From Exilibacterium sp. (GTDB lineage Bacteria > Pseudomonadota > Gammaproteobacteria > Pseudomonadales > Cellvibrionaceae): a stretch of 64,000 nt of DNA. The stretch is from the NCBI GenBank assembly GCA_028280195.1, contig JANQMH010000029.1:35724-99723 (forward strand), in the 5' to 3' direction. Shown here one piece after another: positions 11,041 through 20,690 of the stretch. How positions within the stretch are numbered: position 1 is the first letter of the stretch; every line of letters begins with the position of its first letter. A model generated the notes under the pieces. The model searched no databases and had not been told where the DNA came from. It was given only the letters and a program-made list of their open reading frames with translations. The translations under genes were made by a program, and so were the position numbers.

Positions 11041-12378
11041 TGATAGTAGCTCATCTCTCTTCGCCTCCATCACCCCCTGATCTCCCCGCGCTTCCACATT
11101 CAGCCTGACCACAGGTTCAGTGTTGGACATACGCAGATTAAAGCGCCAGTTGCCGAAGCTCATGGACAGGCCATCAGTGTGGTCGACCTCATCAGCCCGC
11201 TCCTGATAGTGACGCTCTATATGCTCGAGCAGCAGTTTGGGGTCGGCAACGCGGTTATTGATTTCACCGCTGCAGGGGAAGGCAGCCATGCGGTCGCTGA
11301 CCAGCTGTGACAGCGTTTTGCCGGTCTGGCCCAGCAGCTCGACCACCAGCAGCCAGGGAATCATACCGCTGTCACAGTAGGCGAAGTCTCTGAAATAATG
11401 ATGTGCGCTCATTTCACCGCCATAGACCGCATCCTCGGCGCGCATACGCTCCTTGATAAAAGCATGCCCGGTTTTGCTCTGCACCGGTAGGCCGCCCATG
11501 CCTTCAACTACGGCGATGGTATTCCAGGTCAGGCGCGGATCGTGCACCACCTTGGCACCGGGGTTTTTGCTGAGAAAGGCCTCGGCCAGTAGGCCCACCA
11601 CATAATAGCCCTCAATGAACCTGCCGCACTCGTCAAAGAAGAAGCAGCGATCGAAATCGCCGTCCCAGGCAACACCCAGATCGGCCCCGCTGGCCTTGAC
11701 GGCCTCGCTGGTGGATGCCCGATTCTCAGGCAGCAGCGGATTGGGTATACCGTTGGGGAAGTTGCCATCGGCTCGATGATTGACCTTGACAAACTCAAAC
11801 GGGAGCGAAGCCTCAAGCGCATCTATGACCATGCCGGCGCCGCCGTTGCCGGCATTGACGACAATCTTCATAGGCTTTAGCGCCGCCACATCCACATAAC
11901 CGAGCAGGTGGCGGATATAGGTATCGCGCGCGTCGAGCGCACTGACCCGCCCCTTGACCGATGCTGCGGTAAAATCCCCCGCCTCGGCCAGACGCTGAAT
12001 CTCCTTGAGCCCGGTGTCGCCGCTGATGGGCCTGGCTCCCTTGCGCACCAGCTTCATGCCATTATAGTCCATGGGATTGTGGCTGGCGGTTACGCAGATG
12101 CCGCCATCTACCCCCTGGTCAAAGGTACCAAAGTAAACCTCCTCAGTGCCGCACTGGCCGATATGCAGTACATCGGCGCCCATGGCGGTAATACCGCGCA
12201 CCAGCGCCTCAGTCAGCGATGGGCTGGTGAGGCGAATATCATGACCCACCAGAACCTTTTTGGCATTTAGGTAAGCGGCAAAAGCACAGCCGATCCGATA
12301 GGCAACCTCATCATTCAACTGCTGCGGCACCTGCCCGCGTATATCGTAGGCCTTAAAACAGGTTATTGCTTGACTCAC
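11023..12378 (-). CDS. Phosphomannomutase/phosphoglucomutase (CpsG/AlgC family)
   Basis: A 451-residue alpha-D-phosphohexomutase that moves phosphate between C6 and C1 of mannose or glucose for nucleotide-sugar synthesis. The active-site phosphoserine loop is [13 protein letters not shown], the metal-binding loop is DGDFDRC, the sugar loop is [10 protein letters not shown] and the phosphate loop is [12 protein letters not shown]. Length and the start CFKAYDIRG resemble CpsG/ManB. Together with pgi and galU, its neighbours, it forms a sugar-nucleotide set that would supply GDP-mannose or UDP-glucose precursors. Whether it prefers mannose or glucose cannot be settled. Its start is followed upstream by a dense repeat cluster. 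Confidence 0.93.
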   Translation of the reverse strand: MSQAITCFKAYDIRGQVPQQLNDEVAYRIGCAFAAYLNAKKVLVGHDIRLTSPSLTEALVRGITAMGADVLHIGQCGTEEVYFGTFDQGVDGGICVTASHNPMDYNGMKLVRKGARPISGDTGLKEIQRLAEAGDFTAASVKGRVSALDARDTYIRHLLGYVDVAALKPMKIVVNAGNGGAGMVIDALEASLPFEFVKVNHRADGNFPNGIPNPLLPENRASTSEAVKASGADLGVAWDGDFDRCFFFDECGRFIEGYYVVGLLAEAFLSKNPGAKVVHDPRLTWNTIAVVEGMGGLPVQSKTGHAFIKERMRAEDAVYGGEMSAHHYFRDFAYCDSGMIPWLLVVELLGQTGKTLSQLVSDRMAAFPCSGEINNRVADPKLLLEHIERHYQERADEVDHTDGLSMSFGNWRFNLRMSNTEPVVRLNVEARGDQGVMEAKRDELLSLITSH

Positions 12379-12380
12379 AT

Positions 12381-12633
12381 GGATGTCCTTTTTACTTTAT
12401 ATTATTCATTGACGCCCTTTTATTGCTTTTACTTAAACATACGCTATTTATATGGGTGTCCTCTTTATACTCTTTATATGGGTGTCCTCTTTATAGTCCC
12501 TTTATAGTCTGTCCCATAGGGATGTTCTTATTTATAATATTTTTATAGTTCAAATGGGTGTCCTTTTTAGGCTTTTTTTTAGGCTCAAATGGGTGTCCTT
12601 TTTAGGCTCCTTCAAATGGGCAAATGGGTGTCC
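12381..12633. repeat. Cluster B of ATGGGTGTCC elements (6 copies, all same orientation)
   Basis: The 326-bp gap between the phosphohexomutase and galU has no gene. It contains a one-mismatch copy GGATGTCC at 12381-12388 and exact GGGTGTCC at 12454-12461, 12480-12487, 12556-12563, 12591-12598 and 12626-12633, plus a degenerate GGGATGTTC near 12519. All read in the + direction. Longer units are CAAATGGGTGTCCTTTTTAG (two near copies) and TATGGGTGTCCTCTTTATA (two copies). The stretch is T-rich and much more AT-rich than the neighbouring genes. No intrinsic terminator or clear galU 3' hairpin is seen. Confidence 0.88.
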
Positions 12634-12704
12634 TCATTTAGGCTTTTTTAGGCTAATCGACAAGTCGCTTTCAGCGGCCCGGCTTTCTTTGTGCTCGATG
12701 TCAT

Positions 12705-13541
12705 TTAGGCGTCTCGATAGATGTTTTCGAACACATAGTTGGTAGCTTCCACGAACCCGGCAACGCTGCCGCAGTCAAAGCGCCGGCCGCTGAATTTGTA
12801 AGCCATGACACAGCCGTTTTTAGCCTGAGTCAGCAGCGCGTCGGTAATCTGTACCTCGCCATTTTTGCCAGGCGGGGTGTGTTCGATGATATCGAAGATA
12901 TCGGGCGTGAGGATATAACGGCCGATAATGGCCAGGTTACTCGGCGCATCTTCCAGAGCGGGTTTCTCTACCATATCGCTGACCTGATAGAGGTTACCCT
13001 TGATCTGCTCACCGCGGATAACACCGAATTTGTGGATGTCCTCATCGGGGACTTCCTGAATGGCGACGATACTGCAGCGGAACTGGCGGTAGAGCTTCAC
13101 CATCTGTGCCAGTACACCCTCGCCACCGTCGCCATCGGGCAGGCACAGATCATCCGACAATACGACCCCAAAGGGTTCGTCCCCGATCAGGCGGCGGCCG
13201 TTGAGGATGGCGTCCCCTAGGCCGCGCATTTCAGTCTGCCGGGTATAGGAGACCCGGGCCTTGTCCATCACCTCGCGAATCGATACCAGGTACTGCTCCT
13301 TGGAGGTGCCGGCAATCTGGTGCTCGAGTTCATAGCTGACATCGAAATGATCGGCGATGGAGCGCTTGCCGCGACCGGTAACAAAGCCGATTTCATCCAA
13401 CCCGGCCTCCAGCGCCTCCTCCACACCATACTGTACTAGGGGCTTATTCACCACCGGCAGCATTTCCTTGGGCATGGCCTTGGTGGCCGGTAAAAACCGC
13501 GTGCCGTAACCAGCTACGGGGAATAAACATTTTTTTATCAT
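12705..13541 (-). CDS. galU: UTP-glucose-1-phosphate uridylyltransferase
   Basis: GalU makes UDP-glucose from UTP and glucose 1-phosphate. The 278-residue protein begins with the nucleotidyltransferase signature FPVAGYGTRFLPATKAMPKEMLP and carries GLGDAIL, VVLSDDLC and VEKP motifs of the family. It is transcribed away from fabA. Its product, with those of pgi and the phosphohexomutase, feeds cell-surface polysaccharide synthesis. The 3' end runs into the repeat cluster at 12.4-12.6 kb. Confidence 0.97.
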   Translation of the reverse strand: MIKKCLFPVAGYGTRFLPATKAMPKEMLPVVNKPLVQYGVEEALEAGLDEIGFVTGRGKRSIADHFDVSYELEHQIAGTSKEQYLVSIREVMDKARVSYTRQTEMRGLGDAILNGRRLIGDEPFGVVLSDDLCLPDGDGGEGVLAQMVKLYRQFRCSIVAIQEVPDEDIHKFGVIRGEQIKGNLYQVSDMVEKPALEDAPSNLAIIGRYILTPDIFDIIEHTPPGKNGEVQITDALLTQAKNGCVMAYKFSGRRFDCGSVAGFVEATNYVFENIYRDA

Positions 13542-13665
13542 GGAGGTTACCTTGCTTCTTTATGTTGTAGCAGTACAGCACCGCCGGCCACCGCCTGCGC
13601 GATATACCGCGCCGAATATACCATAGTTGCCCAAAATACATACCCGCATGGGGCCCTCGAAATAC

Positions 13666-13693
13666 TAGACAAGCCGCAAACAGCCGGTAGAAT
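13666..13693 (+). promoter_or_regulatory. Putative sigma-70 promoter for fabA
   Basis: TAGACA (13666-13671) and TAGAAT (13688-13693) are separated by 16 bp and lie 73 bp upstream of the fabA ATG. I see no convincing FabR or FadR operator. Assigned by eye. Confidence 0.5.
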
Positions 13694-13766
13694 GGGCTCC
13701 CTTTGCTACTCTGGGCATCGCCAGGGGTAGATACTCAGACGTCAGAGTCAAACTCAGAGTTAAACC

Positions 13767-14300
13767 ATGGATTGCAGAGATACCGGACAGAGACAGAGCG
13801 CCTACGACCGCGATGCACTCTTGGAGTGCGGCCACGGCCGTCTATTTGGCCCGGGCAACGCCCAACTGCCGATTCCCAATATGCTGATGTTCGACCGCAT
13901 CACCCATATCAGCGCCGAAGGCGGCAAGTACGGCAAGGGTGAAATCATTGCCGCGCTGGATATCCGCCCCGACCTGTGGTTTTTCGACTGCCACTTTCCC
14001 GGCGACCCGGTCATGCCCGGTTGCCTGGGCCTGGATGCGATGTGGCAGCTGGTGGGCTTTTTTCTCGCCTGGAAGGGCAATGAAGGGCGCGGGCGGGCAC
14101 TGGGCTCCGGCGAGGTAAAGTTTACCGGGCAGATACTACCCAGTGCCAAACTGGTGACTTACCATCTGCACCTGAGACGGGTCATCGAGCGCAAGCTGAC
14201 AATGGGTATTGCCGACGGCATCGTTGCTGTAGATGACAGAGAAATCTTCTTTGCCAAGGGCCTGCGGGTTGGCTTGTTCAGTAATTCAGATACGTTCTAA
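13767..14300 (+). CDS. fabA: 3-hydroxydecanoyl-ACP dehydratase/isomerase
   Basis: FabA dehydrates beta-hydroxyacyl-ACP and isomerises the C10 intermediate, which starts unsaturated fatty-acid synthesis. The protein is 177 residues. The catalytic His lies in [19 protein letters not shown], with the catalytic Asp in LGLDAMWQ. The conserved [12 protein letters not shown] segment and the GEVKFTGQ strand are intact. It is 129 nt upstream of fabB on the same strand, and the fabA-fabB pair is the classical anaerobic unsaturated-fatty-acid operon. The N terminus ([16 protein letters not shown]) is a few residues longer than the E. coli protein. Confidence 0.97.
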   Translation: MDCRDTGQRQSAYDRDALLECGHGRLFGPGNAQLPIPNMLMFDRITHISAEGGKYGKGEIIAALDIRPDLWFFDCHFPGDPVMPGCLGLDAMWQLVGFFLAWKGNEGRGRALGSGEVKFTGQILPSAKLVTYHLHLRRVIERKLTMGIADGIVAVDDREIFFAKGLRVGLFSNSDTF

Positions 14301-14429
14301 CCCGCCGGGTCACCGTATAAGCCGTGTGCCTCCCATTTGGGGACTACCCACAGCCTGTGCCATAATCCCCACGGTTCAAAGGATAACTGCCGGGTGCGCA
14401 GGGCGCCCTGAGTATTCAAGAGGTAGTCT

Positions 14430-15650
14430 ATGAAACGCGTTGTTGTGACCGGTATGGGCATCGTTTCCTGTCTGGGTAATGATGTGGCCACGGTCTTAGA
14501 CACCCTTCGCGAAGGCCGCTCTGGCATTCGCTATAAAGAACAGTACCGCGAAATGGGCTTTCGCAGCCTGGTGGCAGGCAGCGTGGATATCGACTTTACC
14601 GACTATATCGACCGCAAGGTCCTGCGGTTTATGGGCGATGCGGCGGGCTATGCCTATGTTTCCATGCAGCAGGCCATTGACGATGCCGGCCTCGAGCAGG
14701 GGCAGGTTTCCAATGAGCGCACGGGGCTGATCATGGGCTCGGGCGGCGCCTCTTCCGAGAATCAGGTTGAAGCGGCCGATATCCTGCGCGATCGCGGTAT
14801 CCGCAGGGTGGGCCCCTATCGGGTGACCCAGACCATGGGCAGCACCACGTCGGCCTGCCTGGCGACGCCGTTTAAGATCAAGGGCGTCAATTATTCCATT
14901 TCCTCAGCCTGCGCCACCAGCGCCCACTGCATCGGCAATGCCATGGAACAGATACAACTGGGCAAACAGGACATCGTTTTTGCCGGCGGCGGCGAGGAAG
15001 AACACTGGACTATGAGTTCGCTGTTCGACGCCATGGGCGCACTGTCGACCAAGTACAACGACACGCCGGAGAAGGCCTCGCGCCCCTACGACGAGAATCG
15101 TGACGGCTTCGTCATCGCCGGCGGCGGCGGCTGCCTGGTACTGGAAGAACTCGAGCATGCACGGGCCCGCGGCGCTAAGATCCATGCGGAATTGGTGGGC
15201 TATGCCGCCAATTCTGACGGCTATGATATGGTCGCCCCCTCAGGCGAGGGCGCTGCGCGTTGTATGGCCATGGCCATGGCCGCCGTGAATGGGGATATCA
15301 GCTATATCAATACCCACGGCACCAGCACACCGGTGGGTGATATGGCCGAACTGCGGGCACTGCGACAGGTGTTCGGCAGCGATATGCCACTGATCAGTTC
15401 CACTAAATCCCTGACCGGCCACTCCCTCGGTGCAACCGGTGTTCAGGAGGCCATTTACAGCCTGTTGATGCAGCAGCACAACTTCGTAGCAGCCTCCGCC
15501 AATATCGACACGCTCGACCCCGAAGCCGAGGGGCTGCCTATTGTGACCGAGCGCCGAGATGAGGTCAGCCTCGAGCGAGTGATGTCTAACAGCTTTGGCT
15601 TTGGCGGCACGAATGCCTGCCTGGTATTCCAGCGTTACCGCCCGGCCTGA
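14430..15650 (+). CDS. fabB: Beta-ketoacyl-ACP synthase I
   Basis: KAS I elongates acyl-ACP with malonyl-ACP and is needed for unsaturated fatty acids. The protein is 406 residues with the catalytic triad Cys-His-His in [21 protein letters not shown] and [13 protein letters not shown], and the C-terminal [10 protein letters not shown] loop. A Shine-Dalgarno-like AAGAGG lies upstream of the ATG. It is downstream of fabA. Its 3' end overlaps the convergent reductase-like gene by 16 bp. Confidence 0.97.
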   Translation: MKRVVVTGMGIVSCLGNDVATVLDTLREGRSGIRYKEQYREMGFRSLVAGSVDIDFTDYIDRKVLRFMGDAAGYAYVSMQQAIDDAGLEQGQVSNERTGLIMGSGGASSENQVEAADILRDRGIRRVGPYRVTQTMGSTTSACLATPFKIKGVNYSISSACATSAHCIGNAMEQIQLGKQDIVFAGGGEEEHWTMSSLFDAMGALSTKYNDTPEKASRPYDENRDGFVIAGGGGCLVLEELEHARARGAKIHAELVGYAANSDGYDMVAPSGEGAARCMAMAMAAVNGDISYINTHGTSTPVGDMAELRALRQVFGSDMPLISSTKSLTGHSLGATGVQEAIYSLLMQQHNFVAASANIDTLDPEAEGLPIVTERRDEVSLERVMSNSFGFGGTNACLVFQRYRPA

Positions 15651-16534
15651 TCCCCGGAAACCGCCTCATCCACTCCCAGACATAAAGCCACCGCCCTGGG
15701 CAGGTCGCGGCGCCAGGTGCGCGCCTGGATGCCGAAATTGTCGCGGCAGCGGCGGCCACTGAGTACCGCACTGGGCACCGGCTGTGCCTGTTCATTGTCT
15801 ACCTCTTTGACGACACCTTTAAGCTCACCACACCGCTGCAGCAGCCTCGCCAGTTGCTGGGCAAACTCTGCCTCACTGCAGGGGTCGCCGCTGCTGTAGT
15901 GCATCACCCCCCAGTTGTCGGCGCCACAAAGCATCTGTTTGACCATCGCCACCAGTACCCGGCCGACATCGGCCATAAACGTGGGTGTCCCGCGAACGGC
16001 GCCGCGAACGGCGGGGTCGACGACCACCTCCTGGCCGGAGGACAATCGCCGCACCAGGCGCGGCAGCAAATTGTCACCCTGGATGCCAATCAGCCAGCTC
16101 AGGCGCAGGGTGATATGATGGACCAGCTTGTCGGCAAAAATCCGCTCCGCTTCGCGCAGCGCTCGACCCATGGCATCCACCGGTGAAGGCTGATCAGACT
16201 CGTCATAGGCGGTTTTATTTTCGCCGCCAAAGACCCGGTGACTGGACAGATGGACAACGCAGATATTCAGTTCGGTACAAGGCCGCACCAAGGCCTTGGC
16301 AGCATTGACCAGCAGCGCCCGATGCTGCTTTTCCGCCAACTCGCACCAGGCCAGGGTATTGATAAGGATATTGGGCTGCTGCTCGCGCAGATAGCGGTCC
16401 ACCGCTCGGCGGTCGCCCCAGGCCAGCTCTTCGGGGTGTGGCCGCAACAAGGTGAAGGTTTCCTGCTCCAGCACATGGCTAAGCGCCGATCCCAAGGGCG
16501 AATAGGCATCCGTCAGCAGCAGCTTATAGGCCAA
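15635..16534 (-). CDS. RmlD-like NAD-binding protein with altered active site
   Basis: A 299-residue short-chain dehydrogenase/reductase-fold protein related to dTDP-4-dehydrorhamnose reductase (RmlD). Family-like stretches are [37 protein letters not shown] and LRLSWLIG. Two features are odd: the N-terminal nucleotide loop reads [11 protein letters not shown] instead of GxxGxxG, and the YGxSKxxGE catalytic segment of RmlD is replaced by [11 protein letters not shown], so the catalytic Tyr and Lys appear to be missing. It may be a non-catalytic or regulatory member. The 3' end overlaps fabB by 16 bp; ssb lies upstream on the same strand 102 nt away. A GGGTGTCC core occurs inside the gene at 15983-15990. 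Confidence 0.8.
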   Translation of the reverse strand: MAYKLLLTDAYSPLGSALSHVLEQETFTLLRPHPEELAWGDRRAVDRYLREQQPNILINTLAWCELAEKQHRALLVNAAKALVRPCTELNICVVHLSSHRVFGGENKTAYDESDQPSPVDAMGRALREAERIFADKLVHHITLRLSWLIGIQGDNLLPRLVRRLSSGQEVVVDPAVRGAVRGTPTFMADVGRVLVAMVKQMLCGADNWGVMHYSSGDPCSEAEFAQQLARLLQRCGELKGVVKEVDNEQAQPVPSAVLSGRRCRDNFGIQARTWRRDLPRAVALCLGVDEAVSGDQAGR

Positions 16535-16636
16535 GAGATTGATCCGTTACAGTTACCGGGACAGGGCCCGCCCATCCCGACAGGCAGGCCCTCTTTGATT
16601 AATTATTAGCCAAAGGGCGGCGGTCTCAGGTCATCA

Positions 16637-17179
16637 TTAGAAGGGGATATCGTCGTCGAAATTATCGAAACTCTGCGCCGCCTGCGGCTGTGCAGCCGGC
16701 TGCCGGGGAGCGGCGGCGGGAGCACCCTGCTGCGCCGGCGCCTGCTGGGCGGGCGGCTGTTGCGGAGGCGTACCCTGCTGCGGCGCGCCGTAACCCTGCT
16801 GCATGCCCGGGTTCATGCCCATGCCCTGCCCCTCAGCGCTGCCGCGGCTGTCCAGCATCTGCATTTCATTGGCGACAATTTCCGTCGTGTAACGGTCCTG
16901 GCCGCTCTGATCCTGCCATTTGCGCGTACGCAGTGAACCCTCGATATAGACCTTGCCGCCCTTGCGCAGGTATTCCCCGGCGATCTCCGCCAGACGGTTG
17001 AAAAAAACAATGCGATGCCATTCCGTGCGCTCCTGCGGCTGGCCGGTTTGCTTGTCCTTCCAGGTTTCGGATGTCGCCAGGCTGATATTGGTTACCGCGC
17101 CGCCCGACGGCATGTAGCGGGTTTCCGGATCCTGGCCGCAATTGCCGATCAGGATGACTTTATTCACTCCCCTTGCCAT
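16637..17179 (-). CDS. ssb: Single-stranded DNA-binding protein
   Basis: SSB coats single-stranded DNA in replication, repair and recombination. The OB fold covers about residues 1-110 ([22 protein letters not shown], then [22 protein letters not shown] without its middle). A Gln/Pro/Ala/Gly-rich linker follows, and the acidic tip ends DDDIPF, the docking site for partner proteins. It is 180 residues long. The ssb-MFS pair diverging from uvrA matches the Pseudomonas layout, although about 5 kb of extra genes here separate MFS from uvrA. No LexA box is evident upstream. Confidence 0.97.
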   Translation of the reverse strand: MARGVNKVILIGNCGQDPETRYMPSGGAVTNISLATSETWKDKQTGQPQERTEWHRIVFFNRLAEIAGEYLRKGGKVYIEGSLRTRKWQDQSGQDRYTTEIVANEMQMLDSRGSAEGQGMGMNPGMQQGYGAPQQGTPPQQPPAQQAPAQQGAPAAAPRQPAAQPQAAQSFDNFDDDIPF

Positions 17180-17316
17180 GATGCTCTCCTGTGTCTGCCA
17201 ATCGTCATAACATTAACTCTTAACTCACGGATTCTTAACATATATGCCCTTGCAAAACGCTAAGCGGGTGTTCTTTAAAATCCAATAGCACAGCTTACAC
17301 CAGGAGGGCCCCGGCG

Positions 17317-18672
17317 TCAGCTGCCCTGCAGATCTTCAATTGCCGAGCGGTCGAATAGCCGCTTGTCCACTTTCAGATAAGCCGCGCGCTCATCCTCGAT
17401 AATCACCACCTCTTCGACGCCGGGGATATTGAGCATTTTCGATTTCGCGGCCCCCAGATTGGCATCGGCCAGAGGCACCCAGACACTGGTTAAAAACCGC
17501 GGTGGCTGCATCGAAGCAGCGATCAGCAGCCAGCTCAAAACCAGCAGTGCGGAACAGCCAAATACCCAGCCGGCACCGGCAAATTGAAGCAGCGCACCGC
17601 CGCTAACGCCACCGGCAAAAGCACCGAGAAACTGGCTGGTGGAGTAGATACCCGAGGCGGTGCCCTTACTGCCGGCCGGCGCCACCTTGCTCATCAGCGA
17701 CGGTAGCGTTGCCTCGAGCAGGTTGAAGGCCATAAAGAACAAAAACAGGGCGGCCAGCGCCCACTGCGGCCGCTGCTGCCACCAAACCAGCGCTACCAGC
17801 ACGGCGCCCAGCAGTGCCACAGCCCCCAGGAATACGGTTTTCATCTTACGGCGGCGTTCGGCCAGCAACATAAACGGCAACATGGCCACAAAGGCCGATA
17901 CCAGCAGCGGCAGGTAGACCTGCCAGTGCCGCTCCCGCGCCAGGCCCAAGTCGTTTTCGAGCATGGTTGGCAACACCACAAAGCTGGCCATTAGCACAAA
18001 GTGCAGGCAGAAAATACCCCAGTTTAAACGCAGTAACTCGGGGTGTTTCAAAGTGCGGCCCAGCAGCATCGGCACCGCCCCGGCATCGCGACGCGCCACG
18101 CCCAGGGCGCCCGCGGGGATCACACGCAGAGCCAGCACCAGGCCCACGAGGGCAAACAGCGCGGTAAGCCAGAACACGCCGGCGAGGCCGGCCAGGCTGG
18201 TGACAATGGGCCCCAGCACCAGTGCAATGGAGAATGAAAGGCCGATAGAAGCACCGATGGCCGCCATGGCCTTGGTGCGGTTCTGCTCCGAGGTCAAATC
18301 CGCCACCAGCGCCATAATGACCCCGGCAATGGCGCCTCCGCCCTGCAGGCAGCGGCCGAGAATCAGGCCGTATACAGATTCCGCAGTGGCCGCTACCACA
18401 CTGCCGACGGCAAACAGCAGCAGGCCCACAGCAATCAGAGGTTTGCGCCCCCAGCGATCTGAGAGCATGCCGAAAGGGATCTGCAATAACGCCTGGCTGA
18501 AACCATAGATACCCAGCGCCAGGCCCAGCAGCAGCGGCGTGCTGCCGGCATAGTCGGTGCCGTAAAGCGTCAGTACCGGCAGCACCATAAACAGGCCCAG
18601 CATACGGAACGCGTACAGCGCGGCCAGAGAGGCTACGGCGCGGCGTTCAAACGAACTGGATACTGTCTCCAC
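17317..18672 (-). CDS. MFS transporter, DHA1-like
   Basis: A 451-residue inner-membrane transporter of the major facilitator superfamily with about 12 hydrophobic helices. The loop 2-3 signature is present as GMLSDRWGRKPLI, and the helix 5 region (ALVLGPIVTSLAGL) resembles the antiporter motif of drug:H+ efflux carriers. The C terminus carries an extra cytosolic stretch of about 55 residues (from TSVWVPLADANLG onward), typical of the YajR-like or ssb-linked MFS proteins whose tail forms a small ferredoxin-like domain. The gene lies 137 nt upstream of ssb on the same strand. The substrate is unknown. Confidence 0.9.
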   Translation of the reverse strand: METVSSSFERRAVASLAALYAFRMLGLFMVLPVLTLYGTDYAGSTPLLLGLALGIYGFSQALLQIPFGMLSDRWGRKPLIAVGLLLFAVGSVVAATAESVYGLILGRCLQGGGAIAGVIMALVADLTSEQNRTKAMAAIGASIGLSFSIALVLGPIVTSLAGLAGVFWLTALFALVGLVLALRVIPAGALGVARRDAGAVPMLLGRTLKHPELLRLNWGIFCLHFVLMASFVVLPTMLENDLGLARERHWQVYLPLLVSAFVAMLPFMLLAERRRKMKTVFLGAVALLGAVLVALVWWQQRPQWALAALFLFFMAFNLLEATLPSLMSKVAPAGSKGTASGIYSTSQFLGAFAGGVSGGALLQFAGAGWVFGCSALLVLSWLLIAASMQPPRFLTSVWVPLADANLGAAKSKMLNIPGVEEVVIIEDERAAYLKVDKRLFDRSAIEDLQGS

Positions 18673-18793
18673 GAATACGATACTTATCAGAGCTGGGGCG
18701 GTTACGGTAAAAAGCCCGGCATTTTAGCAGCCGCCCAGTTTTATCGATAGATGCTTTGTCGACAGTCAGCTGTGCCGGTACCGCAGCTGCCGG

Positions 18794-19450
18794 CTAGAAC
18801 TGTAGTAGTGCCTGAAAACGACTGTCAGAAAAAACCGCCCGCAGGGCGCCGCGCCACAGCTGCTCGATATCGGCCGCATTGGTCTTAAGGGTCTGCAACG
18901 GCGCCGTTGCCGGTACACTGGCGTTCTCGCGGATAAAATCTGCTGGATAATCCAGCTTCAAAATGACCTCTGGGCCGCTGTCAGGATGGGAAACATGGAC
19001 GATAAACTGCGCTGCCGCAGGGTCATCTACGCCTGATTGAAGGATAAATCCGTAGCGCTTGATCAGGATGACGAGCTGTGCTTCGTCGGTTGAGGTAAAA
19101 TATGTCACGCGCTCAAGGCGCTCGGCGCGCTCTCGGAGCGCGGCGATGACCAGTGGCTCCACGGCAACGCCCGCTGCCTTGGCGGTGGCGTGGATATCCT
19201 TGCCGATTCCCTCGTCGATGGCAATACCGATAGCGACGCCAGCCGCTCCCATAGACGACGACAACATCATGCCTGCCCCGGCCCCCTTGCCGCTGAAACG
19301 TGTGCGATTGGGCTCAGCGAATTCGACAGCGATATTGACAGTATTGAGGGTGTCCGTTTTAAGGGGCTTTGTCGGCGCACAACCGGCGAGTAGAGCACAA
19401 GCGCAAAACGCCGGCAGTGGGAACAGGGCTTTCAGGAGACGAAGGGGCAT
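18794..19450 (-). CDS. Putative lipoprotein with glycine-zipper segment
   Basis: A 218-residue exported lipoprotein: basic N terminus, hydrophobic core and lipobox LLAGC with the acylated Cys at position 24. Following it are a Gly/Ala/Met-rich helix around GAGAGMMLSSSMGAAG, which resembles a glycine zipper, and a mixed alpha/beta C-terminal half (about residues 100-215). I do not recognise a family. It follows the methyltransferase gene by 16 nt on the same strand and is probably co-transcribed with it. A GGGTGTCC-type core with the extended TTTTAAG flank falls inside the coding region at 19348-19355, encoding KTDTL. Confidence 0.8.
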   Translation of the reverse strand: MPLRLLKALFPLPAFCACALLAGCAPTKPLKTDTLNTVNIAVEFAEPNRTRFSGKGAGAGMMLSSSMGAAGVAIGIAIDEGIGKDIHATAKAAGVAVEPLVIAALRERAERLERVTYFTSTDEAQLVILIKRYGFILQSGVDDPAAAQFIVHVSHPDSGPEVILKLDYPADFIRENASVPATAPLQTLKTNAADIEQLWRGALRAVFSDSRFQALLQF

Positions 19451-19466
19451 TGTAAGGCCATTCCAG

Positions 19467-20300
19467 TCAGAGCTTGCGCCCTACAGCTTGGATCCAGGCC
19501 GATACCGAAATTGCCCGGGGATCACGGGCAAAGGCTTCCCAGGCTTTGGCATGCTCGTCGATTTCGCCGGGCTGACACCAGCCGAGTTCTAAGTACTGTG
19601 CTTCCAGAACCTCGCTCTGCAGCCGGTTATTTAGCCCCACAAAGGCCATCAGTTCCTCGCGCGTGGTGCGCTGGTCGGTGCTGGCATCGACAGAAAGGAC
19701 CTCACAGCCGACTTCGTGCAGGAATTCCTTCAGGCGCCGCCCGCCTGCCGGTTCGTGGCCGTTGTGGGCACGGATTCTCATATAGAGTTCGAGGCTGTGC
19801 TCCAGCACGGGATTCAGCGGGTAAAACAAATCGCCCTGGTGATCAAACTCCTTGAGCCCGATAATGCCGCTTGGGCGCAGTACGCGGTACATTTCTTCAA
19901 TCACCGCATAAGGCCGGGCCAGGCTGCCCAAGACCGCCGAAGCGAACACGATATCGAAGCTGGCATCGGCATAGGGCAGCTGGTAGACATCGCCTTGCAA
20001 AAACTCCACATTATCGACGCCGTGCTCAGCGGCATAAACCTGGGCCTCGGCAAACTGCGATGGTTCGCGATCCACACCCACGGCCCGACCACCGGGCATC
20101 CGTTGGGCAAAGCCCAGAGTAAGGCTGCCGGGTCCACAGCCGCAATCGAGCAGTTGCAGGCCGGGCTTGAGCCAGGGCAACATAAAGGCGCCGTGCTTTT
20201 CCACCGTACGCGCCTTCATCCAGCCCATGGCGCCATCGCCGTAGCCAAGGGTATAGTTTTCAGAGTCCGCAGTAGGAAGGCTTTCAGTTTCGTTGTCCAT
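19467..20300 (-). CDS. Class I SAM-dependent methyltransferase (UbiE/Erg6-like)
   Basis: A 277-residue soluble methyltransferase. Motif I, LLDCGCGPGSLTLGFA, has its Gly-rich loop at residues 52-58; GVDREPSQF is the acidic motif II, and GDVYQLPYADASFDIVFAS matches the motif III/IV region of the UbiE/Erg6-like class. The C-terminal half (residues 170-277) is presumably the substrate-capture part. The substrate is not evident. It is followed closely by the lipoprotein gene. Upstream is the GGGTGTCC repeat cluster, which probably contains its promoter region. Confidence 0.87.
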   Translation of the reverse strand: MDNETESLPTADSENYTLGYGDGAMGWMKARTVEKHGAFMLPWLKPGLQLLDCGCGPGSLTLGFAQRMPGGRAVGVDREPSQFAEAQVYAAEHGVDNVEFLQGDVYQLPYADASFDIVFASAVLGSLARPYAVIEEMYRVLRPSGIIGLKEFDHQGDLFYPLNPVLEHSLELYMRIRAHNGHEPAGGRRLKEFLHEVGCEVLSVDASTDQRTTREELMAFVGLNNRLQSEVLEAQYLELGWCQPGEIDEHAKAWEAFARDPRAISVSAWIQAVGRKL

Positions 20301-20375
20301 TGAGCCAAAATCCCGGTAAGTAAACTGAAGAAGTCAACAATGGCGCCAGAGTATACACGCCCTTACCGCAATCTC

Positions 20376-20651
20376 TCAATCGGGACACCCACCGCAGGTC
20401 GGCTCGTCAATCGGGACACCCACCGCAGGTCGGCTTGAACACTTCCTCAATTCAATGGAAAAAGTAAAGAAAGTAAAAGTACAAAGTAAAGGCAAAGTAA
20501 AAGGACACCCACAACTATTGTAATTTCATGCACTGATTTGTAATGCCGTCCATTGCTACTAACTTAACGTGGATGTCCTGTTTTTTTCCTTTTTTTCTCT
20601 AACTCTGTTTTTCTCTGCTTCTTCCTATCTTTTAACGTAACCTGGGTGTCC
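20376..20651. repeat. Cluster C of GTGGGTGTCC elements, with a 31-bp tandem duplication
   Basis: The gap 20301-20690 has no gene. It holds reverse-orientation GGACACCC at 20383-20390, 20414-20421 and 20503-20510, and forward copies at 20571-20578 (GGATGTCC, one mismatch) and 20644-20651. The first two belong to a direct duplication of a 31-bp unit (TCAATCGGGACACCCACCGC and following AGGTCGGCT). Between 20455 and 20500 there is a run of short AAAGTAAA-like repeats. Reverse copies on the left face forward copies on the right, so the cluster as a whole is an imperfect inverted repeat. Confidence 0.88.
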
Positions 20652-20690
20652 CGTCTTATTTGGTCTTATTACCTTCCGCCTTATTGGTTT

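Noticed and set aside
16545..16595. Terminator between ssb and the reductase-like gene
   Set aside because: A GGGCC-rich inverted repeat is present but has no T-run on the minus strand, the direction of transcription.
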